A stretch of DNA of 64,000 nucleotides from contig OY756142.1 of the NCBI GenBank assembly GCA_963576785.1, forward strand, positions 1,178,001 through 1,242,000, written 5' to 3'. This document shows positions 1 through 10,335 of this stretch, one piece after another. The notes below the pieces were generated by a model. It was not told the DNA's origin. It did no database searches and was given only the letters and a program-made list of their open reading frames with translations. This DNA is from Chlorophyllum brunneum. Taxonomy: Eukaryota > Basidiomycota > Agaricomycetes > Agaricales > Agaricaceae. A program made the position numbers and the translations under genes. Within the stretch, counting starts at the first letter, position 1; every line of letters starts with the position of its first letter.

Positions 1-1034
1 TGCTTCTGGTCTTCTCTGGTGGGGGGAAGAGGCGGTAAGGCACGAATAGACGTAGGTTGAGACCGGTTTAAATAGGCAACTGCCAGGCTATGGGATGGTG
101 TTGCAGGAGCCGGAGCTGGAGGAGGATACCCAGGTACAGCGTCGACCCCATCAAACAGCGGTAAAGATGCATCAGAATCTGTATATACCTTGACAAGGCG
201 GAGTGTGGCATGCTCGAGGTGATTGTGAGGCCAAGGGAGACTTCCTTCCTGTGTAGAGCTCGAGCGCTGTGTTTGGTTCTTTTTCCCCCGAATCCGACCA
301 AGCTCGAAGGAGAGCTGGCTTGGCAAGAACAGCGGCTTGGTGTTCTTTCTGAAGGGCGTAGAGAAGTCAAATCGAATTGGGTGACGGGTCTGCCAGGAAT
401 CTTTCTCGCTAAAGAGGAGAATTGGACCAGTTGAGAAGTCGGACTTCTTGGTCTTGCAGGTTGTAGAGGTGTCGCCTGAGAGATCGCGTTTTTGCGAGGA
501 CTTGGACGCGTCCGCTCCAGGATAGATCAGCGTGATTTCACTTGGCTTAGATCGAATTTCAAACGAAGGAGAACCGAAAAGTCCGATCAAGAAGCCCCCC
601 TTGCAAGTTTCGCTGATCTTGCAGGTCGTCTGTGGGGGAAATCTGGAGGATTTGAGAGTGCGATGGGTGTATTTCCCTCCAACCAGAGCTGATGCGGGCC
701 CCTTCAGACTGCTACTCTGGCGGTGGCGGACAAAAAGTAATTTGAATGCGGACAGGCAGAGAATAGAGAGAATCAAGAGGACCGTCAGGCAGGCTAGCCA
801 ACTAAAGGATGTCGAGGAATCCCTTATGGGTGCAGCGAGTGAAATGGCAGGTAGACAGAGGATAGGGATCAGAGTGTTACGTATGTGGACAGGGCCTATG
901 TTCGGAGAGCCCATTCGTGGTGGTAATAGTTGGGCGTGTTCGGGTACAGTTATCCCGCTGTGTGGATATACCTCGGCGGTTCGGCCACATGATGTTCGAT
1001 GACGTCTTCCGACCCGCAAGCCTTGACTGTGCAT
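1..1034 (-). CDS. Unknown single-pass membrane protein, partial (runs off left edge)
   Basis: One reading frame on the minus strand is open from an ATG at 1034 to the window edge (344 codons, no stop). I do not recognise the family. About 70 residues in there is a hydrophobic stretch (residues ~80-105, LACLTVLLILSILCLSAFKL) followed by a basic stop-transfer VRHR, preceded by another hydrophobic, secretion-like segment (LIPILCLPAISLAAP), so a type-I/III single-pass membrane protein is likely. The rest is Ser/Pro/Lys-rich and probably disordered, ending with a Pro-rich patch (PPPAPAPATP). A second in-frame ATG at 914 would put the first hydrophobic segment close to the N terminus and is an equally possible start. 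The C terminus lies outside the window. It is divergent from the lipase gene. The length and regular codon content support a real gene; function is unknown. Confidence 0.62.
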   Translation of the reverse strand, partial: MHSQGLRVGRRHRTSCGRTAEVYPHSGITVPEHAQLLPPRMGSPNIGPVHIRNTLIPILCLPAISLAAPIRDSSTSFSWLACLTVLLILSILCLSAFKLLFVRHRQSSSLKGPASALVGGKYTHRTLKSSRFPPQTTCKISETCKGGFLIGLFGSPSFEIRSKPSEITLIYPGADASKSSQKRDLSGDTSTTCKTKKSDFSTGPILLFSEKDSWQTRHPIRFDFSTPFRKNTKPLFLPSQLSFELGRIRGKKNQTQRSSSTQEGSLPWPHNHLEHATLRLVKVYTDSDASLPLFDGVDAVPGYPPPAPAPATPSHSLAVAYLNRSQPTSIRALPPLPPTREDQK

Positions 1035-1175
1035 GTCCCCAAGATAGAATCAGCGGCATTCCCATCACTGGTGATTTTTTTGTCCTTTCACAAGCTGGCA
1101 AAGCACGCTGACCCGCCTAGGAACGGACAATATGAAGATGGCTTGGCGATATGCAAACGACGCTGATCCGGTGCT

Positions 1176-1181
1176 CACGTG
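1176..1181. promoter_or_regulatory. CACGTG box upstream of the lipase
   Basis: CTCACGTGAT lies 138 bp before the lipase ATG and in the divergent interval with the left-edge gene. Confidence 0.45.
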
Positions 1182-1318
1182 ATACAACCCCAGGACAGCC
1201 AACTTCGACAACTCTCCACATTCTGTTTGGATGACTGCGTCGTCTTTCTCCGCTTATGAACTCCACATACCACGAACTTAGCAAGATTCATTGATTTCTT
1301 CAATTACCCTCCATCATC

Positions 1319-4300
1319 ATGGCCCGGACAACCAAGATGTCCCAGTATACCTTCGAGCGCCTCATAAACGAAGACTTTCATGACGAATCGTCAGTACCTT
1401 CTTACTCTTCATCCTCCCTGATGCTGAGGCTATCGTGTTTTCAGACATACGGAGGCCTTTTCGCGCGCGCTTCAGCTGGATGACCAATATTTCGATCATC
1501 ACCCCGACATATCGTCACCGACAACACCAGAGATGTCTGTTGGTGGTCCATCCCGTATACGCAAGGTTACGGCTCTGTCGGACTTCGCTCCCGTTAACCT
1601 GAAGGTTCCAAGGTCAGTTCTACTCATGCACAGTCACACTTTCCTCAATAAAATTGTATACCGGCAGGCGCAAAAAGAAATATAAACAAAAACGGCACGA
1701 TTGGTGGTTTTTACTACTGCGTTGGCCACTCTTGGTGTGTGCAGCTTTCATCCTGGCTACCATTCCTCCTTACACACATCACATAGCTATTTATATTTCT
1801 GTTTATTGCGGCAGAATTTGGGTTATACGTGTTCATACGACAGCTGGTGAATGGGAAGGAATGGATTTCTGCTTGTGAGTCACTAGTTTGATTCACACCG
1901 ACTTCAACCCGTCAACGAGCAGCAGGGAGAGGCAAGAAAGGTCGACTACGTAAGAAATTGCGAGCTGCCCACACCTACGAGGTATGGTCATATATCTAAA
2001 ACGCGCTATTGTCCACCCGCTTATCTTCATTAAGGAATGGAAAGAAGCAGCTAAGGAACTGGATAATCATCTACAGTTCGACGAGTGGAAGAAGGTTGAC
2101 GAGGATCCCTTCTATGACTGGAAACTTGTCCGAAAGGTTAGGGTTTATTTCCTACCGTATTTTTACATCCTCCCACTGTTTTGTAGGTCAAGCGTTCACT
2201 ACGAAATCTGCGAGACAAGAATGACGCTAGAGGCTGCCTTGGTGTCCTTGAGACTTGTATACGTCCTAATTTTGCGGCAGTCGAATCTCCCAGGCCAGTT
2301 CTGTCGGAAGCTTGATGTTTTCCCGCTGACAGTTCTCAATTACAGACTCTACAGTGAGGTGCAGCTTCAAAATGACCATCGTTGGGTGCGACACTGAGCA
2401 AAGATCTAGACATTTTTAGGAACCAAAGACTCGATAGAGTGTATGTCTCGATTGCATGTGCCTGAATTGGCGTTCTGGCTCACAGACCCTTAGCATACTT
2501 CAGTGAACTAGAGAGGTCCCTTGAATATATTCGGGAGGCCCCTGACCTGTCGTTGGATGAGAAGAAACGTTTCTTCAAGAGTGCGAATACGAACTTAGGT
2601 ATGTGTTGCCACCGTTCACGTGGGTGCCTTGGTTTCACGTTGGCGCTAGGTGTCACAGCGCTCTGCTTGTCAGGTGGAGGAACTTTGGGATACTGTGAGC
2701 TCTTTGTGTGTAGTCCAATACCGTATTCAAACCACGACTCCTTCGAAAATAGACCATTTTGGGGTAATCAAAGCTTTTTTGGACCAGGGTCTCCTACCCC
2801 GTGTCATTACTGGTACAAGTGCAGGGGGTCTCATAGCTGCGCTGACGTGCACCAGGACGGACGAGGAGCTGAAAATCCTCTTGGTTCCCGCACTCGCTCA
2901 ACGGATTACAGCCTGCGAAGAACCAATTTCTGTGTGGTTCAAACGATTCATGAAGACAGGAGCTCGATTTGATAGCGTTGCGTAAGTTTTCACACGTTTC
3001 TTCATTGAAATCCATTGACCCTCTTTGTTAGGTGGGCGAGAAAGGCATGCATATACCGAGTTCAAAGGAGTTCAAAGCTAACATTAGACGAACGCCCAGT
3101 GTGCTTATTTTACTCGTGGCTCTACGACGTTCAAGGAGGCGTACCTAAGAACTGGTCGCATACTCAACATTTCTGTTGTTCCTGCCGACCGTTACTCGTA
3201 ATTACTTCTGATTTGAGCTTTACCTTGTCTGATGGCGATACGCTAGACCCACTAAAGTGCTCAACTATATTACTGCCCCCGACACAGTGATTTGGAGCGC
3301 CTTACTCGCTTCTGCCGCGGTTCCTGGCATTCTCAATCCTGTGGTTCTTATGCAAAAGCTCAAGGATGGCAGCCTGGTGCCATGGAACTGGGGGAGTAGA
3401 TTCAAGGATGGGTCGTTAAGAGTTGATATTCCAACTCAAGCCCTCAACTTGTATTTCAATGGCGAGTACTTGTCTTCTTGGACCTTTACCTTGCATTGAT
3501 ATCTGGTAGTTACGAATCCCGTCGTATCTCAAGCTAACCCTCATGTACACTTATTTTTCTTTGCACCTCGCGGCTCTGCTGGTAAACCTGTAGCTCACCG
3601 AAAAGGCAAAGGTATGTTAGTCATGAGATGTCCCTGGTGCATTCTCACAAAAGTTTAGGCTGGAGAGGAAACTTCCTGTTGTCTGCAGCAGAGCAGTGGC
3701 TGAAGCACGAGTTAACCAAGAATTTCAGAGTCATTCGAGACTTAGAGCTCCTCCCAACCTTATTGGGATCAGACTGGTCTACTTTATTTCTACAGCGCTT
3801 CGACGGTTCGGTGACGTGAGTATCACCGCCATGGAGTCCGGACTCTTATTTATATTCGTATTTGCGCTAGGATATGGCCACGCACTCGGTTCATGGTGAG
3901 TAGTCAATGGGCCTCCCCCGCCCAGCTGCTTACGGCAGGTCTAGGACTTCATCCGCATTTTGACAGATCCCGACCCGCTTGAACTTGAGCGCATGCTACG
4001 AGTGGGACAACTTGTGACATGGCCCAAGGTGTGTTCATCTCATTCACGACCCATGCCCCGATCCTAAGCTAGTTTTAGCTACATATGATTGGCAATCGTG
4101 CCCGGGTAGAAAAACAAATCCTACTAGCCCGCCAAGCCGTCCGTGCCATGTCTCGTGCACGGAACTATCCAGTCCTTCCATCCGGGGCCACCTTACTGCA
4201 CCCAATGATCCATGATGAAAGGGGGAGAAGCAGAGAACGCCGGAGTAATGATTCATCGCCACTACCAACTACATCGGAACGGCCTATTTCTGTTGATACA

Positions 4301-4774
4301 GACGCCGAAGAGGCATTTTTGTACGGGTCTCGGTGGTTTTACAGGCGAGGGCGAACTCGCGGAACAGCATCTCCCCCCTCTGATCACACGAAAGAGGAAC
4401 CAAGCCATGACCCCTTGTCTTCGTCTAGAATACGTCGAAAGTGGGCTTCAAACCTGCTCAGCCCTGCTGAGGGCTCAGACGGCGGAGCCGATCATAGTCG
4501 AGCCTCTCCACACAGGGAAGAGAGAACGACACAGAGTCCTTCGAGCTTTCTCAGGAGACTACACCCATTCCGCGGTATTCATCTACCACTATCTTCTGAA
4601 CACGATCATGATACCAGAGAAACGAATCATGTTTCTACCAGTAACGACATTTGGAGTAGCGAATCTTCCGATGAAGATACCCCTGACGAGTTTAGGCACT
4701 CTCATGTTCCTGTCGTGAATTTCGCGACACCAGAGCAAGTTGAAATAGACGACGGAGGGATGGATGAACTGTAA
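1319..4774 (+). CDS. TGL4: Patatin-like triacylglycerol lipase (Tgl4/Tgl5/SDP1 type)
   Basis: Lipid-droplet triacylglycerol lipase family. Order of parts: disordered N terminus; basic KYKQKRHDWW followed by a hydrophobic hairpin (LLRWPLLLFIFLFIAAEFG); DUF3336 region (YEEWKEAAKELDNHL...DPFYDWKLV); patatin core. The core has the glycine-rich oxyanion loop GGGTLGYYHFG (spliced across 2695-2751), the nucleophile elbow GTSAGG at ~2812-2830, and the DGS aspartate at ~3403 with the conserved NPVVSQANPH segment after it. A Ser/Arg-rich acidic tail follows. I start at 1319 because exon 1 (MARTTKMSQYTFERL) splices in frame to the second exon. About a dozen short introns are needed; one at 3462-3509 is GC-AG. 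Stop at 4772-4774 follows ...GGMDEL, but that stop could lie inside an intron (4771-4833) leading in frame into the PUB gene (see findings). Family identity is secure; the 3' end is less so. Confidence 0.9.
3462..3509 (+). other. GC-AG intron in the lipase gene
   Basis: Splicing ...LYFN to VTNPVVSQANPH requires a 48-nt intron with donor GCGAGT and acceptor GTAG. The GT nearby (3466) would shift the frame and destroy the conserved NPVVSQANPH block, so a GC donor is the only good solution. Confidence 0.7.
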
Positions 4775-5011
4775 TTATAGTCATCGTACTTGTCCACTTG
4801 ATCCTATGTTCCCCTGATATACTACATTTACAGCCTACGTAGAGCGATTGTAGAACCAAGTTCATTAATAGCAAGCGGCGATCCAGGTTCGTGGAGAGGT
4901 CGTCCTGAGTCACCAGACGTCACTGACTTGTGGTCATTCGAACGTGACATTAGCAATCCCACAATCCTCAGTAGCATTTCGTCCACAATCCCTTCACTGC
5001 CCCTTCGCATT

Positions 5012-5968
5012 ATGTCTGAACTAACCATGCTTTCGTCCCCAATACCTCCCGAGGACCGCTCTGCGTCCAGTGATGCAATAGCGGCAGCAGCCCTTTTACG
5101 GGCGAGTCGAGCCCCAGCTCAAAACTCGGCCACCCAACTCGCAGCTGAGCACGATCGACGTCAGGCTTTCCGTCGCTTGGTTGACCCAGGAGTTGTTCGA
5201 CCTAATTCCAAGGAACAGGCCCACTCTTCCCTCAAAGTAAACTCTTAGATTTTGGCACGAGTCTGAACCTTAATTATCACCCATGTTGGGGGTATTTCTA
5301 GACACTATTGACTATTGCTGATAACTTACTGCGAGAACCGGAGAACAAAAAGTTTAAGCAGTTCAAACCAACGAATAGCGTCATTCAGCGAGAGCTCATG
5401 AAGCCGAAAGGAGCAATCGAGTATGCAATCGAGGTAAGCCATCGATGATGGCTGTGATGCAGTTGATTTTATTGACGAGAATCCCCTCATGCAATCAAGA
5501 TGGGGTTTCGTCCCGAGGTGAGCGTATCACGCAGTCTTGATGGTGATGTAGATAATTGATCTGCCTCAAACGTGAGTGAAGGTGAAGGATTTCCAGCCGT
5601 ACTACGCATTCCATCCTCGCCACGCCGAGGACCTGCGGCTCGGAGCAACCATACTCTGCGAATATCTAAACCTGGAGTCCCAGAAAACGGAACGGATTAC
5701 ACGCGCTAAGGCCAATGAGAAGGCCAATGCGGCTGCGGCTGCGGAAAGAGTAAGCCGTAGTTGATATCTAGTGGGTATGGTTCTAATTTCCGTCCTTTAG
5801 GTTAAGCTAGCATTCATGGACGACCGGAAGACAAAAGAAATGAGGGATGAAATAGAAAGGCAGCGAAGGATAGCCCGCGCCACTGCCTCTCCTCGGCACT
5901 CCATATTGCCTACTCCGCCCTCGACAGTTTCAGATTCAGTAGTGGACCAGCCGGAAAAATCTCCTTAG
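5012..5968 (+). CDS. PUB-domain protein (putative Cdc48/p97 cofactor)
   Basis: Five exons (5012-5236, 5302-5433, 5500-5517, 5582-5749, 5801-5968) give a 236-residue protein. A helical, Ala-rich N terminus leads to FRRLVDPGVVRPN and then a PUB domain (TLLTIADNLLREPENKKF, GAIEYAIE, MGFRPE, VKDFQPYYAFH), followed by a charged coiled-coil-like tail (DDRKTKEMRDEIERQRR). In peptide:N-glycanase and UBX proteins, PUB domains bind the C-terminal tail of the Cdc48/p97 ATPase; here that is inferred from family. Exon 3 is only 18 nt and encodes MGFRPE. The ATG has A at -3. No peptidase or UBX domain is present, so the partner role is open. It sits 237 bp downstream of the lipase on the same strand with the intervening frame open. 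Confidence 0.85.
5500..5517 (+). other. 18-nt microexon of the PUB-domain gene
   Basis: The segment encodes MGFRPE, flanked by CAAG before and GTGAGC after. It joins ...AIE to VKDFQPYY with phase 0 on both sides and reproduces the conserved PUB core, which would otherwise be broken. Confidence 0.75.
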
Positions 5969-6257
5969 TGTTCGGTCTGGATCCCTTTCTCCAGCCCATG
6001 CCATGGAGCCATTACCTGTACCATGAGAATTCATTTTGTACCAAGTCTTGTGACCTGTTCCTAATGCGAAGATGAATATTATTATTTCAATTATGTCTAT
6101 GTGCGGACTGCGTTCCAGCACCGCTATATAAATTGTTGATTTAAAAAATAAAATAAAAAAGATTATGTCTATGTAGAATTCGGATTGCCAATCCATCGCG
6201 AAGAGCATGGGCTCTTGATAACTCCAATAAATAAGTGCGGTTGGATTTAAGAATGTA
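5969..6257. other. Convergent intergenic region, PUB gene / YP-repeat gene
   Basis: 289 bp between two converging stops, AT-rich (AAAAAATAAAATAAAAAAG at ~6146). It should hold both 3' UTRs; no further gene is seen. Confidence 0.5.
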
Positions 6258-9200
6258 TCAAAGGTCGCGTGTTCGTGGTACAATGGACGAATCCCGGACG
6301 CGGGGCCGGACACTATTGGTCCTGTCACTATTACCGCCCACCGATCTTGTCCTGGTCAGCCCAGATGGTATTATCATAGGAGTTGCAGGGGCATCAGGAT
6401 ATACTAATGACTCTGCAGACCTGGGTAACGGCATCTGTCGTAGTGGCGAAATCATCGATACCCTCAGAGTGGTAGTTGCTGCTGTCCTCGAAGGTGAACG
6501 GACCGTCGGGGAGTAGCGTCGGGCAGGGAATGTCTCTGCCTTGTAGCTAGCCATTTGTTCTAGGACATTGGGAGAACGGGGGCCGCCATCCATTGACGGG
6601 GGCGTGGGGAGTTTACGGCTCGGACTGGGCAAGGCGGGAGGCGTTGCAGGTCTGTGTAATGCAGGGCCTGTGGGTGAACGCGTCGCTGCAATTCGACGAT
6701 TGTCCCGGCGGGTAGCGGTGTTAAGAGGCCGGAGATCAGGTTCGGGGCGCATATCAGCAACGATGTCACTGGAGGTGTGGAGAGAGCCACTGTGGAGGAC
6801 TTCTTGGTGAAGTTCCCGGTGAGATCTTCTACGTTTGGTGACCTGGGTTTTGGCCACAGCCATGACGGTATCTTCATTCATCATCGGCGAGGGCTGAGAT
6901 GTTGCAATAGAGGGATATATACCCAGATGAGGATAGACTGGTGTATCTATTGGTTGTTTTAGAATGTGAGGACCCAGTTGTCCAGGGAGAGGACTTACAG
7001 ATCTGGAGGAATGGATAAGAATCTGAAAGTGTTACGCTTGGCGGGATTGCCTCAGATGGTTTGGCGGTTAGAGGATGATGAAAGAGGTGAGGATGAACTG
7101 GTGGATCTGCGAACTGATGAGACACGGCAGGAAATAGCCAGTACACACATACATAAATGGATGGTAGGGTATGTTGTTCTTCCCAGGACAAGGACAGGAA
7201 ATTTCTTGATAGCTGTCGTGTCGGCCATCACAGGTGCTGCTAAAGGGTACAGTTCGAAATGAGGATATACAGGTGGGTAGGGGCGAATCACGGGATCTAT
7301 CCAAGCGTTAGGAAGTAGATTAAAATCTACGTATGTGGAAGACTCACAAGAGCTAGGAGGTACGACGATCTTTGTTACTCTGGGGATATTTCCTGTTGCC
7401 TTGCTTACAGTTTCTCCGGCCCTGGCTGGCGGTGGATATAAGCTCAGATGAGGATACACTGCGGGATCTACGAGATTTTCAGTAAATTAGGTCCGATCAA
7501 AATTCAAACAGTCATACACAGTTCGAAGTCGGGGTACTGCGAGGTAGATATAATGACCGATGATCTTCTGATGGATTTCCTCTCAGCGATAGCCAAGGAT
7601 GCGGGATAGACGCTGAAATTGGGGTAGGCAGCCGGGTCTAAATAATAAGGGATATTAGTATTTGGTAAGTATTTCCGTGGTGAGACCTACATATATTGAA
7701 GCTAGGATAATGACCAGGGAGATTGACGTGGATTTTTCTGGGCTGGCTGTGTGTCTTTCTTCCCGGAGCCTCTATAGCCTTGTCGGGATAAAGGTCGAAA
7801 TGAGGATATATAACTGGATCTGATTCATTCATATATCATTACGAAGTGTTCCATGGGAAGGAGTAAGGACTCACATATGACTATGTTAGGATATGCGCCA
7901 TAGGATATGCTTTTCGCTTCTGTGAAAAAAAATTAAATGTGCTGGTCAGGGGTTAAAGTCACTCTCATGCGACGTACCGGATACGGGTCCTTCAACTGTC
8001 AGATGCGTGTCGAGGTGAGGGTAGACAGGAGTATCTGTAGCACGGTCAGTGAAACGGCATCTATTGCGGCGGGGACACGCACAGATATCGAACGCAGGGT
8101 AGGAACACCCACTGCAAGGGGATGGGATGGCAGGAACCCGTTGAACTAGGCTCAACGCGGCAGGGTCTGTTTGTTACAATCAGAACAAAAATAAATGACC
8201 ATATTTATCTACTTACAGAGATTGAACTTAGGGTATTGGGCAATGACGGGAATAAGCCCGAGCTCTTCCGTCCCTGTGTGGACCTCAGGATCAATCTCAT
8301 CAACATTGTGCGGGTGGACTGGAGCATCCGGGGCGTGTCAGATGTGCCACTGAAGAAAAGGCGCGATTTCTGCCATCCAACACTTACAAATTTGAAGACC
8401 AGGATATTGAACGGAGGTATTGGAGACCTGTTGGGACCTTGAAGCGGCGGCGGTAGGGTATAAATCGAAGTAGGGATAAATGGGTGGATCTAAATGTATT
8501 CAGGAAGGAGTACTTTGTTGTTTATTGTAAAGGACCTACAGATTGAGAAATAAGGGTATTCTGTGTTTTGCGTGGATTCCTTGACTATCTTGGTGTTCAA
8601 AACTTCATGCGTTTTGAGGTACGGCCATACGAAACTCCAGGGCTCTCCTACAGCTGACCGCAAATATGAGCGCGGTGTCAAAAACCCATTCTCTTGTGCA
8701 TGATCAAAGGACCGTTGTGCAATATCCGGAGTGATGGCTCGATAGGGGGTAACGGGTGTGGGTGGGTACGAGAGGGGGGCACCCCACGAAGTCGCAGTAG
8801 ACGGGGTGACGGGACGACTAAACTGTCCACGATCACCAAGATGGACAGATTCTGGTCTGGGAACTTCTTGATAACAGCCATATGTTGACATAGCCGGAGA
8901 AGTTGGACCCCAAGACGTCGCTGTAACGGGGGTGAGTGGGGGGCTGAAAATATTGCGGAACCCGAGGTCCAGAGATGGTGGTCTGAAATCGCTCAAAGGA
9001 CTGGGAGGGTAAGACAAAGGTGCGCCCCAGGACGTCACAGTGGAAGGAGTGGGAGGTGAATCATCGAACATACGGCGGGCTATATCAGGCGATGGGAGAC
9101 GCTCCGAGAGTGTCTCAACGGACGTGATATCATAATCCTCTGGACCCATAGAAGAAATTGACCAGGTAAAGTCCTCGAGATTGAGTTCCAAATCGAGACT

Positions 9201-10335
9201 GGTAGACGAATCCTCGTCAAGGGTCACATTGTTTGGTAAATTAAGGGGTTCAAGGCTGGTCTGACCTCGCTGAGCCAGTGAAGTGGGTTTTACAATAGCG
9301 GAAGCCCTCCATGATCTGACCCGGTTATCGAGCTGATCCCTAGCCGATGGAGGTTCCTCTTCCTGGGCGATGGGTGAGAGTGTTTTGGAAATTGGTACTC
9401 CATGATCCGGCAGTTCCAGCCCCCGTGTTGTCCCTCTACTGTCATCTGGACGACTGGTGGGGACGTCAAGGCGGTCCACAAGCGATAACTTTCGGGGAAC
9501 GTGACGGGTCTTGTAAGGAGTGCTTTGAGGGGCATCGACATTGTCGAAGTCCGGAGAATCATCCGCATTAATAAAATCACTGCTCCTACCGTGGACGGGA
9601 ACAGTTGAAGGAACTACCGGAGGCTCGAAGTGATCTCGGCCAAGTGTTGACAACCATGAAGAATACCACCGTGCCTGCCGGAAATCTATGTCAAATTCTA
9701 TCTTTCCTCCAATTGGGAAACCCCGGGGAATGGCGGGCATATCGAAGAGATGATTCCATAGCAAATGCCAGGAGTCATCAGATATCCTAGGTGTCATGAC
9801 AACTCCGTTTTCATTAAAATGAAGATACAGGCATAATCCAGTCGTGCTTGGGAAATTGAACTCTTTGGCGATGGCCGTGAGTTGACCGTACATCTACGCG
9901 ACGGTTAGAATGACATGGTTGAGTATCAGGCAACCTGCTTACTGTCGGGAAAAGGGGCATAATTATTCCTTGCGAGAGTCGGTGAGGAGGACCAGACGCC
10001 AAATTGTGACCAAGCTGGCCATGCTCCTCGATGAGGCACGAAGGGGGTATGATCACCACGAAAAACCTGTAATTGCGGTGAACGGGTCGGATTGGGGTTT
10101 CACGGAATCCCGAGTTTTGGTAGGAGATAGAAGACTGGCGAACTCGTGGGTGTGAAGGGGTCTCAAAATGGGCAGATGGTATATTATCCTCATGTCTGGG
10201 TTCGTTTACTGTTGGGGGAAGTGCCGTCGTAGATGGATAGGCGGTATCAGTCAACGTCTCTGGGGGAGTGATAGGTTCCCGCGGGAAGACAAAGGGTGAT
10301 GGCTTGTGGAAAGGCGAAGCAGTTAGGTGGGACAT
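6258..10335 (-). CDS. YP-repeat protein encoded by a tandem phase-1 exon array (unknown function)
   Basis: I reconstruct 13 exons: 10335-9943, 9893-8540, 8489-8388, 8327-8217, 8145-8083, 8034-7978, 7919-7875, 7819-7691, 7637-7518, 7467-7348, 7296-7153, 7106-6999, 6946-6258; sum 3435 nt, 1144 residues. Exon 1 is Pro/Ser/Thr-rich. Exon 2 opens with a conserved-looking globular segment (MYGQLTAIAKEFNFPST) and has three copies of a TSWGAPLSYPP repeat. Exons 3-13 are a tandem array: most start with (Y)PxxYPHFxLYP, several end with YPxFxI or YPxFxL, and all introns between exons 2 and 13 are phase 1. The last exon carries a basic Ser/Pro-rich tail ending PRTRDL. No signal peptide, membrane helix or catalytic motif is visible. 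Exon 4 has GG instead of AG at its expected acceptor (8329-8328). I know of no assigned function; it shares the promoter region 10336-10732 with CSN4. Confidence 0.8.
6947..8489 (-). repeat. Tandem array of symmetric (phase 1-1) exons
   Basis: Ten internal exons (102, 111, 63, 57, 45, 129, 120, 120, 144 and 108 nt) are all multiples of three and flanked by phase-1 introns of 46-71 nt. At nine of eleven junctions the split codon is tyrosine (T|AT eight times, T|AC once) and precedes proline or Thr/Ala-Pro. The range excludes the final exon, whose first 40 nt carry the same repeat. Exons are degenerate copies, not identical, so the array is old. Confidence 0.8.
8740..9090 (-). repeat. Three copies of a ~40-residue TSWG repeat in exon 2 of the YP-repeat gene
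   Basis: The copies contain PTPSTVTSWGAPLSYPP, PLTPVTATSWGPTSP and PVTPSTATSWGAPLSYPP, each preceded by a PxPDIA..R.F-like segment. The first and third are nearly identical over the core; the middle one has diverged. Confidence 0.75.

Noticed and set aside
4212..4718. 168-codon plus-strand ORF inside the lipase tail
   Set aside because: Overlaps the continuous Ser/Arg-rich lipase frame (4085-4774) in another frame and has no family match.
6947..8489. Possible minisatellite or CRISPR-like array
   Set aside because: Periodicity comes from exon-intron units with coding similarity, not identical DNA repeats with spacers; the organism is a eukaryote.
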